Assembly: GCA_030549495.1 (NCBI GenBank)
Contig: JAUIRK010000464.1
Span: forward strand, 62,001-126,000
Direction of reading: 5' to 3'
Source: Nectonema munidae
Lineage: Eukaryota > Nematomorpha > Nectonematoida > Nectonematidae
DNA: 64,000 nucleotides
Below are positions 12,501 through 27,500 of this stretch, piece after piece (the first letter of the stretch is position 1; each line of letters begins with the position of its first letter). The notes under the pieces were generated by a model that was not told the origin of the DNA, did not search any database, and saw only the letters and a list, made by a program, of their open reading frames with translations. A program made the translations under genes and the position numbers.

Positions 12501-15500
12501 GCGTTAACTTTCAATTCCTTCCAGACACTGTAAACAAAACATCATCCTTTCACTGTTGTGTTGTAGTCGTTTTTTCTTTCTCTCTCTCTCTGTTTCCTCT
12601 CCCTTCTGATCGATGCGTGAACATGCTTGTTTTTTTTGTTTGTTTTGTCTCCCACACCCCTCTCACCTTTCCTCCGACGTGTTAGTTTCGTGTTCATGAT
12701 ATTTAACTAACTCACCTGTCCTAATCTCATCATGTTCGAGCCAATGGAAAGCTTTATTTTAGAAAATACCTTTCTATATTCTGAGAAAAACCTTAACATG
12801 ACCCGAGAGTGTACTGTAAATCAAGACTTAATCATTTAAAATTAAATGCCTCTGTTGTGTAGTATGAATAGTTTCTATATTGATTTTTTTGATTAGAAAT
12901 TTAGAATAGCACTTGTCCATCGTTAAAGGACACTTGACTGCATTTACTATTTAATTGTTAACTTCGACTTGAGCAGTTTATGTAAATATTTTTTCCCTTC
13001 AGACCATAAAACCGTTGAATTGGAGTAAGACTTTTAATATGATGAGATCAGAAGTAATTGCAGTAATTGTTGTCATTTTTCTCTTCATTATTTACTCAGA
13101 AAGAAAGAATCGGATGTAGAATTGAAATGTTATTATCATTTGGAGTTTACTCTAAATTAGGATATGAGTGTGATTTTCTAGTAGTCATTCATTCTAATCT
13201 CCATGTTTTGTATGAAATTTTGACTATGAACATTTTTATTAAAATATAGAATTGTAAAAAAAATAACATTTATTTTATTAACAGCATTTTATGCTAAGCG
13301 TTTTGTAAATAAGTTTTAACAAATAGGCAACGTACTTTTTAGAAAAGACCAGGCTAATCAGAATGATAAATATCACTGTTTAGAAGAATCAAAAAATACT
13401 ATCACTAGCATCATTGGATTTTTTATTCGTATAGCACAACCGTTCTGAAAATCGGTATAAATTCCTCTCGAAGTAATGCAGCAATTTTTAGAGGTTATGA
13501 GATCTTTGTAATTAATCCATTTTTAAAAAATATAAACATCCCTATGAAAAGACAAACTAATATTTTCTGTCACGATAATAAAAAAAAAGATCACGATGAA
13601 GCATTGCATTTAAAAGCAATACATTAATTCTCTTTGGAGTTTCAAGATCAGATGATCCAACATTTCCTTTTCAAATAACTCTAAGAGTGTGTCATCTTTT
13701 TAATGACGCATTTTTGTGAATTGGATTTTCAACAACACACATAATTAAAACAAACAAGGGCTCTTTTGGATGTTTTAATGATGTTACTCATTCTTGTATA
13801 TCACAATTACCGTATGTAATATTGATCTTGATCAATAAATACCAAGACTAAGATTTCTATTAGCGTAAACTAAAAGATATATAATATCGTAATTTACTTC
13901 ACAAGAAATTTTAATTTGGCCAATGAAATGAAAAAGCTTGGAAACCACTGAATTGTAGCGATTTACTTACAGAACGGCGAAGATATAAAAACCCATAATA
14001 AATAATAAATAAGGGGCGTGAGTAGGGCTGGTTAGATGCTGGATTCGATAACTCAAGGTCTTGGGTTCGATCCCGGATCAAGTCTGCTTTCCTCATAGTT
14101 CAATACAAGCGGCGCAATTGTGCCTTTTCGATGAAAACACCCTGCGGTACCTTTACCTTTACCATAGACTAGGTTCAACATTATAATTCTGCTTATTAGC
14201 TATAAACAAAGCATAGAAATAGTTTAAAAGTTGAACGTATAAATCAGTACTCAGCACTTCTTTGAGATTGGAGAAGTTTGCTTCCAACTTTTTGAATGTA
14301 ATCCACCTTCCCTCTTTTATATCTTCTTTTGTCGTCTTTCTTTCTTCCGTACATACCCTTCTTCTTTCTCTCTTTTTAAGCTTTTGTACTCGTAGTGCAT
14401 GTCTTGGATACACCGCCTACTTTGTCGGTAAGTGTCTCGTCGTTTCCTACGTAAAGTCTAGTAAAACTGTTGTTAGTGATTGTTATCATTGTCTTCAGCA
14501 TGAATTTGAGCCTAGAAAGGTATTTTTTTCCTTTTTTTTATTTTTTATAATTACATTTTTCTCCAACTCTTTTCAAATATATCTTGGATAAAATTACTTG
14601 GATAAATTCCTTAGAGAAGATTGTTTTCATTTTTTACTCTATATAATATGAGTAGGCTTAATGACTTGAAATAGTTTTTTTGATTCATAATGGTTTTCAA
14701 AAATTTAAGGTTTATTCTCGATAATATATATTCTCCAATTGTGTATATTTCTTTTTTGACAATGAAAAATGATATATTAGTTCATGTGTAAAATTCGATA
14801 TATAGTATATCTTTTAAATTTGTCATCACTAAATCTTTAAAACAAATAAACCTAAAATTCATCCTATAATCACCTATTTTTACTGCTTAATTTTTTGATA
14901 GTGAATTGAGTCGCGTGATATAAACGAAATTATAAATGGAAAATTATATACTCTAGCACATTTATCTTACAGCTGGAATTCCAAGATAAACCTAGTCTTA
15001 TTAGTATTTTTCCAACTGTTTTATAATGACTGTTTAATTTTTTTGAACCTTTTTCCTTTGATGTAAATTTGATTTTTATTAAATTGCTTTTTTTGCAGTG
15101 GTACATGGTGAGTATTGTGCACGTTCATAATCGATGGAGTAAGAATGAGTTAAAGTGTTATGTTAATGGAAAAATTGTTTCCTCTTCCGAAATTAATTGG
15201 CTTGTTAACACTAACGAGGTATGCTTTAAAATTAGCCTACTTTACATATACGCATTCAATTATTTAGTTTAGGAGGGGAGGGGGGGGGGAGGAACTTGGA
15301 CCATACATTTACTCCCTTATGGTTTGTTTTTCAGTTAATTCGAAAGAAACATTTTTTGAACAAAATACACAGTTTTGATCCTTTGACGCAAAACTTTTTT
15401 TTTTGAATCAACTCAATTTATCACCCTAGAAAAAGTTAGCTAAAATAACTTATCAACAAAAATTATTTATATTTTTTTAAGAAGGTATTCAATGTGTAGA

Positions 15501-18500
15501 CAAGAAGTCAAGAAAATGATAATAAAGTATTAATTGAAAATTTTAGATTGGAAATTCTCGGGACTTAGATTTTTTTATTGTCGGTATTGTATCCAAAGGA
15601 ATAACTATCTTCGATAAATTGGAATGATAATAGTGGTGTCATGATGGGGAATCTGCTGCTCAAGAAAAATAAGGCCATACTTTATTCAAAGATTGAACGG
15701 GAAGAAAATAAAATGTTCAACTTCATACACCATTTTTAGTTTTATTTTGTATTTTTGCAATTATGTTTGAATTTAAATTATTTAAAAATAATATTAAAAG
15801 TCAATTAAAATTGCTAAAAAAAATATTATCGCGGCAATGTTTTAATACTGAGAGAGAGAGAGAGAGAAGTATCTCATGTATTTTGAGAAAGGAAAAAGTT
15901 TGGCCCTTAGAAATTTTTTAGATACCCCATTATATATTACCGCTGTGTATAAATGGGGCTCAAAAAACCCCACTTCCATCTCTGTAATGTTGTCAAATGA
16001 GGCTCTTATTTGATATAATGCCTTTCACTATCATAAAAATTTTAATTTTGAAATGTATACCGAATATAATAATTATTCCTTTATATGAATTGTGAAAACA
16101 CTAGTCACAATCAATATATCTGAAATAAAAAGCAGCTTGTCGTGTTATTTTAGTTGCAATCTACAGCTCTGAATCGGCTTGAATTTTGTGAAATCAAATT
16201 AGCTGAGATAAAATTTTATGGCTTCAGAGTAAAGAGAAGCTCACTGAATTGATAAGAACCGCTTTAACTAATTTTATGCGAAATTTTAAATTTTTGTCTA
16301 AAACGTTTTTCTGGATGTCTCGATTTTATTATTTTTATTTTTGAAAATATAAACATTTGGTATTTTATTTTACTCGCAAAAGTATGTTTTTTATATTTAA
16401 AAGTCATTTAATATATTCTTTGGAAAAACGTATCATCATAGCAATTATTTAAAATATTTAAAAGACTCTATAAATATTCCTTTACCATTTATATCCTTAT
16501 TAATCTCAACCCTCGTTAATCCGAACACAAAATTTAAAAAAACTATTCAGATAATGAAATTGTCTGGTTTGTGAAAAAACGATGATTATACCGTCAAATT
16601 TTATGGAGTTAACCCGTTAACGACCAGAATAATCAGACGATATCTAATGTAAAGCAGAAGATTTGTATTAAAGAGCATTGATAAACGCAGACGATTTTAT
16701 TTTTGTAAAGTCGACATATGTCGAATGTGGTCTATAACCAGTTAATATAATATACGATACTATTTCTGAAATATTACCAATACACCCAAAATATTTTACC
16801 AAATACGTCAAATGCTTAATTATTTCTATTAAAAAATGTTGATCTTTCTATCTTTCCTGCATTCAAAGCTAAAAGAGAAGGAAAAACTTCAAGAAAAAAT
16901 GTGTTTTATGCGGATAATGAAGGATTCATATTTAATGAAGTCCGGATTAACAATGCTTCTTTTTAACACTAGACTATTTTCAGTCGTGCTTATTGATTTT
17001 TTCTATTCCTTCAACCGCAACTCCATTTATGAATAATTTTTTAAATTAATGACTAATTTTGCTTTACTGTTTCAAATAGTATAAATCTCGAAAAGTGGGA
17101 TGACGTACCATATTTCAAGCTGGTTTGTGCATCTCAATTTTAGATAGTCATTGAAAGATTTTCCTGAATTTTTTGACATTTCTACTTTGTGTTACAAGCA
17201 AAAAGTTTGATCTTTTTTTTCCTGAAAGATTTCCTGAATTTTTTGACATTTCTACTTTGTGTTACAAGCAAAATGTTTGATCTTTTTTCTTCAACATAAT
17301 TTATTCAAATGTTCTATTGGTTTGTATTTGTAGCTTAGTAGTTTCTTTCTTGCATCGTCTTTAAAAAGATTTTCAATTTATTGTCTCTATAACCTTTTTT
17401 TATCTAACAAAACAATACGATTAATAAATTTAACTTTTTACTCATAAACTGAGTTTTGCTCCTTTTCAAACTTATTTCAACGTAAAATAAAAAAACTTCA
17501 TTCTTTACTTTTATTGAATTTTTCAGCCTTTTTCTAAAATCCAAGCCTTGGACAAAAAGGATAAACATTTTATATTGCGTTTTACAACGTTGCACATGCA
17601 CACTAAAAAGAGGGTCTATGAATTTATTTTCTGATCTAACATATGAATGTGTAAATATTTATGAAATCGCAGTCTAAGTCGCAATAATTATTACACCTCT
17701 GATTCCTTCTCAAAAAGTGCCACTCTATCGACTCCGATTTCACAACCCAACCTTCAACAATCTTATCGTTAAATAAGATAAATTCAATACCGAATCCTGT
17801 AGAAATATTACTCGGTGTTCTATCCACTATTTCAATCACCACGTATTATGACTAAAAAATGTAATCTTAGGAAATTGAAAATTCTTCCATTAAAGTAATT
17901 TAGAAAGATACAAATGTCATATGAAAAAAGTTTCTTCCGACAAATCTTTGAAAACCATTATTGACTTATTGTTCCAAAAATATGGTATGCCTTTTCTTTA
18001 TAAGCAACTGAGTTGCTAACGGTTTAAGCCTCAAATCAGATAAAAAATTAACTGGTTATCGACCACAGTAGACATATGTCGACTTTAGAAAAATAAAATC
18101 GTCTACTTTTATCAATGCTCTTTAATACAAATCTTCTGCTTTACATTAGATATCGTCTGATTATTCTGGTGGTTAATGGGTTAAGCAATTTCGTCAGCAG
18201 CCTTCATGCCTCATTAGGATCTCTTGCTAAATTTTGGAATTGTAGGCATGGCCTTCATTTCTCCCTTTCCCAAGAAATAAGACTTATTTTTGGGTTAATT
18301 TAGTTATTTTTATTATTTAATTAAAAAATACACTCTTAACAGTCTGATCCTGAAAATTGAGCTTCTTATAAAAAAAGTGTATGCATGATTAAACATACTG
18401 TTTCACATAAGATATAATGGTACGTGTATAATGTCAATAAGGTATATCATATACTCTTTATAGATAGATTTATTATTATTATATTATATTTTATTACCTC

Positions 18501-21500
18501 CCGTTTCCGTGGATTAATGCTTCCTCGAGTTTTTACGAACCATATTTTACATTCGTGCTTATAACAAGGGACTCGCATATGCAATATTCTTACATTTATA
18601 TATATTCTTCTTTTATATATACTTTTTTAAATAAACAGATTTTTGACAAATGTTATATTGGCGCTCCACCCTATTCTGAAGCAGGTTGCAATTTTTGTGG
18701 ATCTTTATCTTCAATTTACTTGTTCAATGAAGCACTAACTCATTCCCAGATTTCAGCTCTATTTCAACTTGGCCCCAATTATGGCGTAAGTAATTTCATA
18801 TTATGCACACATATTTATATATACCATTTTTACTTCTTAATTATCTTTTTTTAGTTCTAAATTGTCTTTTTTCGATTCTAATTTGTCTTTTTAAGTTCTA
18901 ATTTGTCCTTTTTTTTTAATTCTAAGCGCTCTTTTTAAAATACAAAATAAAAATGGAATACACACTTTCGTCACCAGGATGAAAATTCATAACGGGGGGA
19001 GGGTACATTTTTTTTAGTGAATCACCTACTAATTTTAATACTTCTATTCGATTGGTCAGAAATAAAAAGAAATCTTAGTGTTCTCAATTTAGTATTTACA
19101 AATTTATTGATATATATATTTTTCCATCTTCAATCTTTTCCAAACTTAATGGGTAGGGTGAGGGTGAAGTCTCGATTTTATTTATATTTTTATTAATGTT
19201 ACTTGTAATAAGCACAACAATATTTTTATCTCCATATCAACATTATTATTATATAAGGCTGCATTAAAAAACATCTATCGAGTCTATTAAAATAATTATT
19301 TTAGCCTTTTTTCAAATGTATTCGACTTTTACTTGTAAAACTGCTTTTCTGTAGGAATAAATCTTCTTCATCTTTAACACATTATTTTGTTCCTATGCAA
19401 AAATCACTGGTTTTGGACATCACTGGTTTTGATCTAACTCGCTTTTGATTGGCAACCACTTATAATTACTAAGTTTCAACTGCATAAAGAGAGATACGGC
19501 CATCAATAGAACTTTGATAACGTGGTTTTGCTTACCACAAGCACTATCCTTGAACAACTCCCACTATTAAACGACCACTTATCTATAACTACTAATTTTA
19601 AATCATTCCAATTAATCCTGTTTGAGTTTATTCGACTTTCATTAATCTACCACTTTTTGACAAAGACTACTTTTCAAAAGTATGTTCAAATTAATATAGC
19701 AACCTTATGTTGATTGAGTTGTTAAATTTACATATGTTGCACGTTTTTAATTAAAATAAAATACGCAATAATACAATATCGTTATAAAATACTTTTGAAG
19801 TTTTTAGATTTAAAGACAATTATTGCAGCCAAATCTATGTGATTAATTGTACTTTATTGTTTTTTAAATATAGCATATAAAAAAGAAGTGTATGTATTTG
19901 TAAAAGTATTTCCGACTCATTTAAAAGGCTTGGAGATCGAAGTTTCGGTCTCTGCTACTTAAGAAACATTTCCTAGAGTGGTCTCTTAAAATATAGTTTT
20001 GATAGATATATACTATGCATATTTCTTAAACCTTTGCCATGTGTATACTTTGGCAGACTTATGGTGTTTTTCAATTACAAATCTGTAGTCATTTCAATTC
20101 CTCTTTTAACACTTGGGTTTTATTACGAAGTAATATTGTAAAGAGAAAAGGCATTGATTTTAATCAAAATCATTCGAAACTCTACCATTTGAAGTAATTC
20201 TATAACTGTTTATTATTATTTTTTGATGATTTTCCATGCATTTTTTTGCTTCTGAATTCAAATATCATATTTCTTTTGACGTAACATCGGTAGTTTATAA
20301 TTTATTCTTTATTCCATTTATGCGTCTTCATATATTGAAAGGTAAAAAAAGTACAATAATGCTAAAAAGAATAGAAATGAATGGAGAAAGCTGATCAAAA
20401 TCGACCCCAAGTGGTAAAAGATATAGTTAATAACCCATTTAAGACCAAGCAAAGCAGACGATATCTAAAAAAAGTCATTGAAAAAAACAGACGAAGATGA
20501 AATTACTTATGTTCCAAAATAGGAACATTGGTCGTAAATGGGTTAAAGAAGAAGAAGAATAAAAAAAGTACAATATTAGTTAGAAAAAAAGAAGATTCAA
20601 TACAAGTCTGCCTGCCAATGTTTTGATAAAATTATTTTCCTAAGATTAGAAGTGCTTTGACGATCAGAATGAATTCATTTCTGACTAGAGACCATACATA
20701 ATCTCCCATCATAGCAATATCCCATCGTCCTTGATATCTTCTTTCCATTGTTGCGATGTCTTAATGAAATCTCTCACCATGCTCCTGACAGACATCACCC
20801 AAGTTTAATCTAGGTAGAGTGTAAAAAATGGATCTTTAAAGACATATGATAACCCACTTTTTTGAAGCTCGCAATAAGTTTTACAACCAGTTGTTTCAAA
20901 TTAGGATTCTTGAAATGTACCATCACGAATTCTCCTTCTTCCTCACTACATCTTTTGCCACTTCTATGTAGGTTCGGTGTTTTTGATCAGCTTTCTATTC
21001 TAGGCAACGTGATTCTTACTGATTTATGTCAATTATTTATTTTTTTTACTCATTATATATTTCAATCCTTAATAACAAGTTGAATATACACTTGACCGGC
21101 TTGCCTTGAAAGTGAGCATACTTTGGAATTTTAAGCTAATATATTAAAAGTAATTATAATATATTTAAATTTTTGCCATTTTTTTTAAGGGCCTTTTCAA
21201 GTATCCAAGCGAATCTGCGCATATTCAGTTGCATGAAGGACAAAAAAGAGTAATTTTTTATTCAGCGTTTTCAAATTTTCTTTCTCTCTAAATATTTTCG
21301 TTTTGTCATCATCCTAGATTCTCTATGATGGCAAGCTTCAAAATTCAGTTGTTTTCTTGTACAATCCAAGCGCTTGTGATGGCCAGCTCTGCTTAGAGTC
21401 GTCTCCCAAGAATTCTTCTCACTCCTTCTTTCTACACACTCCACATGCCTTGCTAAAATCTGTAAGAATCCCAATGTTAAAAGAATTTTTATTTCCTTCA

Positions 21501-24500
21501 AAAAGTTATTTCTCAAAAACTTTTAACGCCAAAAGTTACCCTAAAATTAATGAGTTTGCTCCATCAATAACATCAGAGAGTAACATTAGACATACAAGTA
21601 CACACAAAATACGAGGTAACGAAATTGCAATCTAATCAGATGGAGATGTATTTTGATAGTAAAACACGAATTATGCTGATGTAATTGTATAATCTAAGAC
21701 CTGTCATTCATTTTGTATGTTTATTCCTTAAAAATTGTATTTAAAATTTCTTTATGTTTAAAAAATAGAGGGGGTTTCACAAAAATTTTTTGCTGTGGGA
21801 CGTTACATAGGCATGCGAGGTCCCTACCTCTAGTGTTGATATTTCAATTGCCTTAAAACTTTCATCTACTTATGTGCATATAATATATCCTATTTTTATT
21901 TTTAACTTAAAAGCTGTTCAGCCTCCTAGAATTCTCCAAAATTATCTTATATAAATTGCAAAAAAATCAAATCAAAATCTTGTGAAATCTTCCTTTACAA
22001 ATAAGCTTGAAGTATTTTCAAGTCTCAAGAAATGGCTGAACGAATCACATAGAATATTCACCGTGGGTCCTACACAAATATTGTTTTTAAATCTTTATAA
22101 ATGTATTTTTGTTTATTTTAAGGATGTTCACTCTGTCATAACTCATTCCATATTTGAAACGTTGAATTCTTTGGGCGGAATTCAAATATTTTTCCCATTC
22201 TTCAGCCAACTGGACAATGAACACTACGTTGTTTCAGCCAACTCTGAATTAGCATTAGAAAAGAATAACAAAATTTGGTAAGTTGAGTATTTTTTTATTT
22301 TTATATTCCACAATTTTACTTGATTGGTTTGGGCAATGATTTTCAAAGTTGGAGACGCAAATTTTTTTTGTAAAATATTTCAAACCTTCACTTTTTTATC
22401 GTAAGCATTTATTCTTGTTTATATTTAAAATTATTTCAATTCAAAACTTTATGTTTATATTCTCATTTTTTTGTTGATATTTTAAATTATTCTTTGGTTT
22501 GCGTAATTTTTTATTTTAACTTATTTTTCATCTTTTTATTTTGACTATTTCCTAACTACTTTACAAATTACACACACATAAATATAATTTAGATTTACAT
22601 TCCAATAGATAAATTGTATATTTAAATAATGGATAAATTTTTAACTGGTTTCAAAAAATAGTAAACTAATAACGATAATTTCAAATCCGTTACAAGTGAG
22701 AATAGTCGAAATACAAGCAAAGTGACTCCTAATAAAGGAAATTCATTTCTTATTTACCATTTTGATTCCCACGTGTCATATTTACACAAGTTTTCGCAAT
22801 TTTCAAATTTACCTTAAAAATGGAACAGAAAGAGAATAAAATTCACCATTAAATTTCTCAACTTTAAAAAATATTTTATAAAAATTTTCTGAGGCGCCAA
22901 AATTAAATTTATATAAAATGGAGGCATAATGACATGTAGATTGGAAATAGCTAGGTTAGGGCATTATTAATTTGGAGTTTGCATACGTTGGACCTTCTCA
23001 ATGAAAAACCTCCTACTTCTATTTACCTTTACTTATATTCTGGTTATCCTTTGGAAATGCTTACCATTCAGTGGAATTGAGAAACAATGGGTTAGGATGT
23101 AGCTGTGGCTTAAATGATCTTAAGTTCAAATCTCATAGTCGCTTAATTTATTATTTTGAGCAGATAGATCGATTATTATTTGTTATCTACAGAATATAGA
23201 TTTTTTTCCATTTATAAATCCTTTAATATTGAGTTAATTTTATTACATTGTTATTCTTTCTTTTCGAAATGTAACGTAGGAAATCTAATGATCCTTATTT
23301 TAAATCAGTATCTTTGGAATTTCAATTCCGTATTTATTTATTTCACGTTTGTTGGATGAGAATAAAAATATACTGATAAATACTACTTTAAGCATCTTTC
23401 GTTATAAACGTGTGTGTTTACTTGTTCTCATCGAAATAGATTTTTTGTATTTAGTACTAATGAAAGGATGAAGAACGCATGAAATCATTTTATCCATATC
23501 AGTGGAAGATTAAAGTAATATACCTCATTCTTAGGTAATGTGAATAAAGTGCCTTTAGTAAGAACACTTTAGTGAGCATGCTCTTATGGTTTTTCCGGGT
23601 CTAAGGGATATGAAGAAGATTGGATCAATGAGGACAAAAGGGGCTATAGGAAGGAGTTGGTCTACGCTTTTTTTAAAGTCCACTTTCAGATTCTTTATAA
23701 TAATAATACTTTCTACCAATTTCATAATTGTGGATATTCATAACTAAGCGTGGATAATAAAATTTTGATAACTTACGCGTTGTAACTAAATATCCGCAAA
23801 AAATATTTTGAAAATTTTTAAAAAACAACTTTTTATAAAATAAATATTTATTTAAGATTTTTAAAATTTCCATTGATATGAAGTCTGAAATTTTTAATTT
23901 ATTATAAGCATGCTCTATGTGTTTGTAATTAGATTTAGTTTAAAGGTTTGTAAAATTTACATATAAAATATTTTTCAATATAAAATTGTTCAAAAATTAA
24001 CTATAGTAAAAACTCGAATAATTTTTTAAGTCAATAAAATCAATATATTTTGAAGAATGGTATAAGTAAAGAAATACAATAAAAAAAATTTGTCGTTTAT
24101 TTATTTTTTCTAAAGACAGATAGCACTTTTGATAAGATCTAGGGCTGACTTACATGGCAAATGTTTTATAAACTATCATGAATGTTAAATATTCATTTTT
24201 TTTATAATTTAATGTTTTTAACCGATTAAGCCCCAATGTTCCCATTTGAGAACACAAGTAATATAAATTAGTACTTATTTTTATGAATATAAATCGTCTG
24301 CGTTCTTTTAAATATCGTCTGATTTCTGTGGTACTTATTGGGTTAAAGCCAAATCTTTTCTACATTAAGCCTTGATTCCACGCTTAGTGATATTCAGTTT
24401 GTGTTTAAAAATTAACATAAGAATCGATTTATTTCATAAAAATTGAACTGTTAAGTTGAAAAACCCATTTTTCCGGCAGTAATACGCTGATATAAGTTAA

Positions 24501-27500
24501 CTATATCAAAACCAATGAAGACAAATTAATTTTGATATTTCTGTATTTTATACAATTTATCGTAAAGTTATGACATAACGGATAAAATTTGTCATTTTAT
24601 CAGGCATAACAAAACCTACACCGAATATATGTTGTAAGGCATTCTTGATTAAAATCCACACTTCAAGCAAAGGGTTATTTAAAGGTAGTAAAACATTTAA
24701 GCCAATTAATAATTTTAATTAGTTATAGTATTTGTTTGTGCGTTATCAGTATAATTATTCAATTTTTAGCACAACCTTAATATTATTGATGAGCAATCTT
24801 CTGCAATGCTCCGTCTTAATTCTTCACCAACTTGTTCAATCAAAAGCACTTCTTGTTATAACTTCGATGCTTCAAAACGTAATTTCATGAAATTTGTCTC
24901 TAATTTATTTTAAGGAATATTTATTCACTATTCTCAAAATTGTTTGTGTGCACGATAAAAATTTAGGATGCTTTTAGAGATATTCACGTCAATTCCATAA
25001 AATGATCAAAAGTCAAGTGCTTTTCCATTTTGATGGTAAAAAAGTAGTTCATACAAACTTATTCATATTAAAAGTAATCGAATTAAACAGTACGTATATC
25101 TTATTTCGTAAGAGTCGACAGATTGCCTAGTGTTAGGTGTGTAGCGTATTGATTTATTCTGTCTAAGTTTGATTCCCAATCGTTACTATCCGATAGTCAT
25201 ACTTTCTATTGACTCATATCTGTCTAACTATGGAGGAATATTCTTCCGCTAGATGCGATACCATCAAGTAAAAAAAAGTAAATAAAAGAAAGCACTAATG
25301 TATGTTTTTTTACATATTTAATATCTGACCAACACCTTATTAAAAACTACTTTACTGTCAGATTGTTACAAAACCCAGCTGCTTTGTAATGGATTTAGGT
25401 GTGCAATCACGAATTTTTGTAATTGAAATATTTTAGTATTTTGTAAAACAATATTTTTCCGTATTTGTCATTTTTACCAGTTTTTAATTTAATATTTGAT
25501 GTAACACATTGTTTTCTCATTCTGACTTGTGCGATGCACAATTGCCCGACATACGAAAGAACGATTTTCATTTGAACTACATAAACCAAATTATATGACA
25601 TTATTTTGAAACGCCATTTGTTGCGATTTCAAGATACAAAGAACATCCCTAAGAATCTACACACGTCATCTGTTTTATCTTGAATAACTTTCCAAAGAAA
25701 TCTAACTTTTCTTCTTTCAATTTAATTAAACAATCTTCATATATTTATTAAAAAGATGTTTGAGGGATGTGTCCATTGATAATTTTATTCAAAAATGCGA
25801 TTAACAAAAATATATTTTTTTAAATATACATTACTTGTGTCATTTATTTTTTACTAATTCGTGTTCAGATATATTACAAAACCCGTATTAGAAAGATTTT
25901 GTCGAAAACGTTTGTTTTTGCACTTAAATAAGGTGTCCTCTCAAAATATATTTTTTGTTGATCCAATTAATCCAATTGGATAGATATAACTTAAATTTTA
26001 GTTTAAAAAGATAAAATCAATCTTGTAGCTTTAATTTTACTCTTTTGAATAAAATTCAGGTAAAATTTTTTAACTTCATTTATTTTAAAGTTAACTAATT
26101 TTTCTTACGATTTTACGGTTTCTCAGATTCAAAGTTCACTCTTATAATACAAGAATAGCTCATCAATTTCATTATCAGTTCTTCACACAAAAATGTGTTT
26201 TCTATTATTTTTTTTAATTTAACTAAATTTATTTACAAATTTGAAAACAAACTGATTTTGCGAATTTGTCTCTCCAAAAATCCGCTATTTACTATCAGAG
26301 ATATAATAGATATGATTGATTTATCATATAAACTATATACGCCCTAAAATTGGGGCGCATCCTTTATTTTTTTTGCCTAAATCCATCTCTGGCACACACA
26401 TTACATATACATATAATTAAAATATAGGATCAAGATGAATGAAAAAGTTTGTTTAAAACTGTTAGTGTAGTTTTAACATACCTTTTTTTTTAGCTAACAC
26501 TAACTTATAAACTTTTTTTTAAAATAAGTTTTTGCGGGTTTTTAATTTAAACTTTTTGATTCAACTTTATCTTATATTCTTGTTTTATATTTAAACCGAA
26601 TCCATCATTCCAAATGTACTTCTCAAATTATATATATAATTTTATTCTCACTATTAGTCAGAATTTTTTTCATAAGAAACATTTTTATGTTAAAATATTT
26701 TTTTTCCACTATTTCAGTGTTCTAGGAGGCACATCTCTCAAGATGTTTTAAATTCCTTCCTAAAAATGATTAACTACTGCATAAATAAATCATCTCCCGA
26801 CTCCAATCACTTTCTTGCTCAACTCATCGATCACGTTGTGTTTAATCCTGCTCTGTGGATCTATTCTTCAGTCAGCATCCAGACCTCCTTGTATACGTAT
26901 TTAGCAACTGATTTTATCAGTCATCCTAAAGTCTGTTCTATGATTACGAGGTTCTTTTACGACAGTTTAACTAAATTTTTCAATTGCTATCCACTCAAGT
27001 TTCGTAAGAGGCGATTTATTATTATATATATACTACTTTCTTATATGTAATATCTAATGCATTTGTTAAAAGGAAAGAATGGTATCTTGGTTTTGGGGAA
27101 AAACTTCTGATTTTCCTAATTAAAACATCAAATATTTTTAAGAATTAAACTTTAAACATAAAAAACACCATTTTACATAACTTTTAGCAATAAGAAGAAG
27201 AAAGTTTATTTTTATTCAAAGATTGGTAAGGATTTGTAGCCTATTCTTTATGTATCCCAAAATGGAGGTTTCAAAATGTTCGAAAATTCTTTAGGATCAA
27301 GTGGATTTACAAAATAGATCATTTTTCTTAAATTTTATTACAACCTTTCATTTGAAATGAAGGGGAACTTATATTAAAGTATTTCATCATCATTATCCGC
27401 TCATCATCATCAATCGTAAAAACTCCTTATAATAATTTGTAAATCTAATTCATTTTACTCCACTTCTTGTTGTCTAATTTTACCAATACGAACACTGATG

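Noticed and set aside
14064-14074. tRNA gene suggested by a perfect B box
   Set aside because: The body and tail repeat at several sites, so it is the head of a SINE; no convincing cloverleaf or 3' terminator was found.
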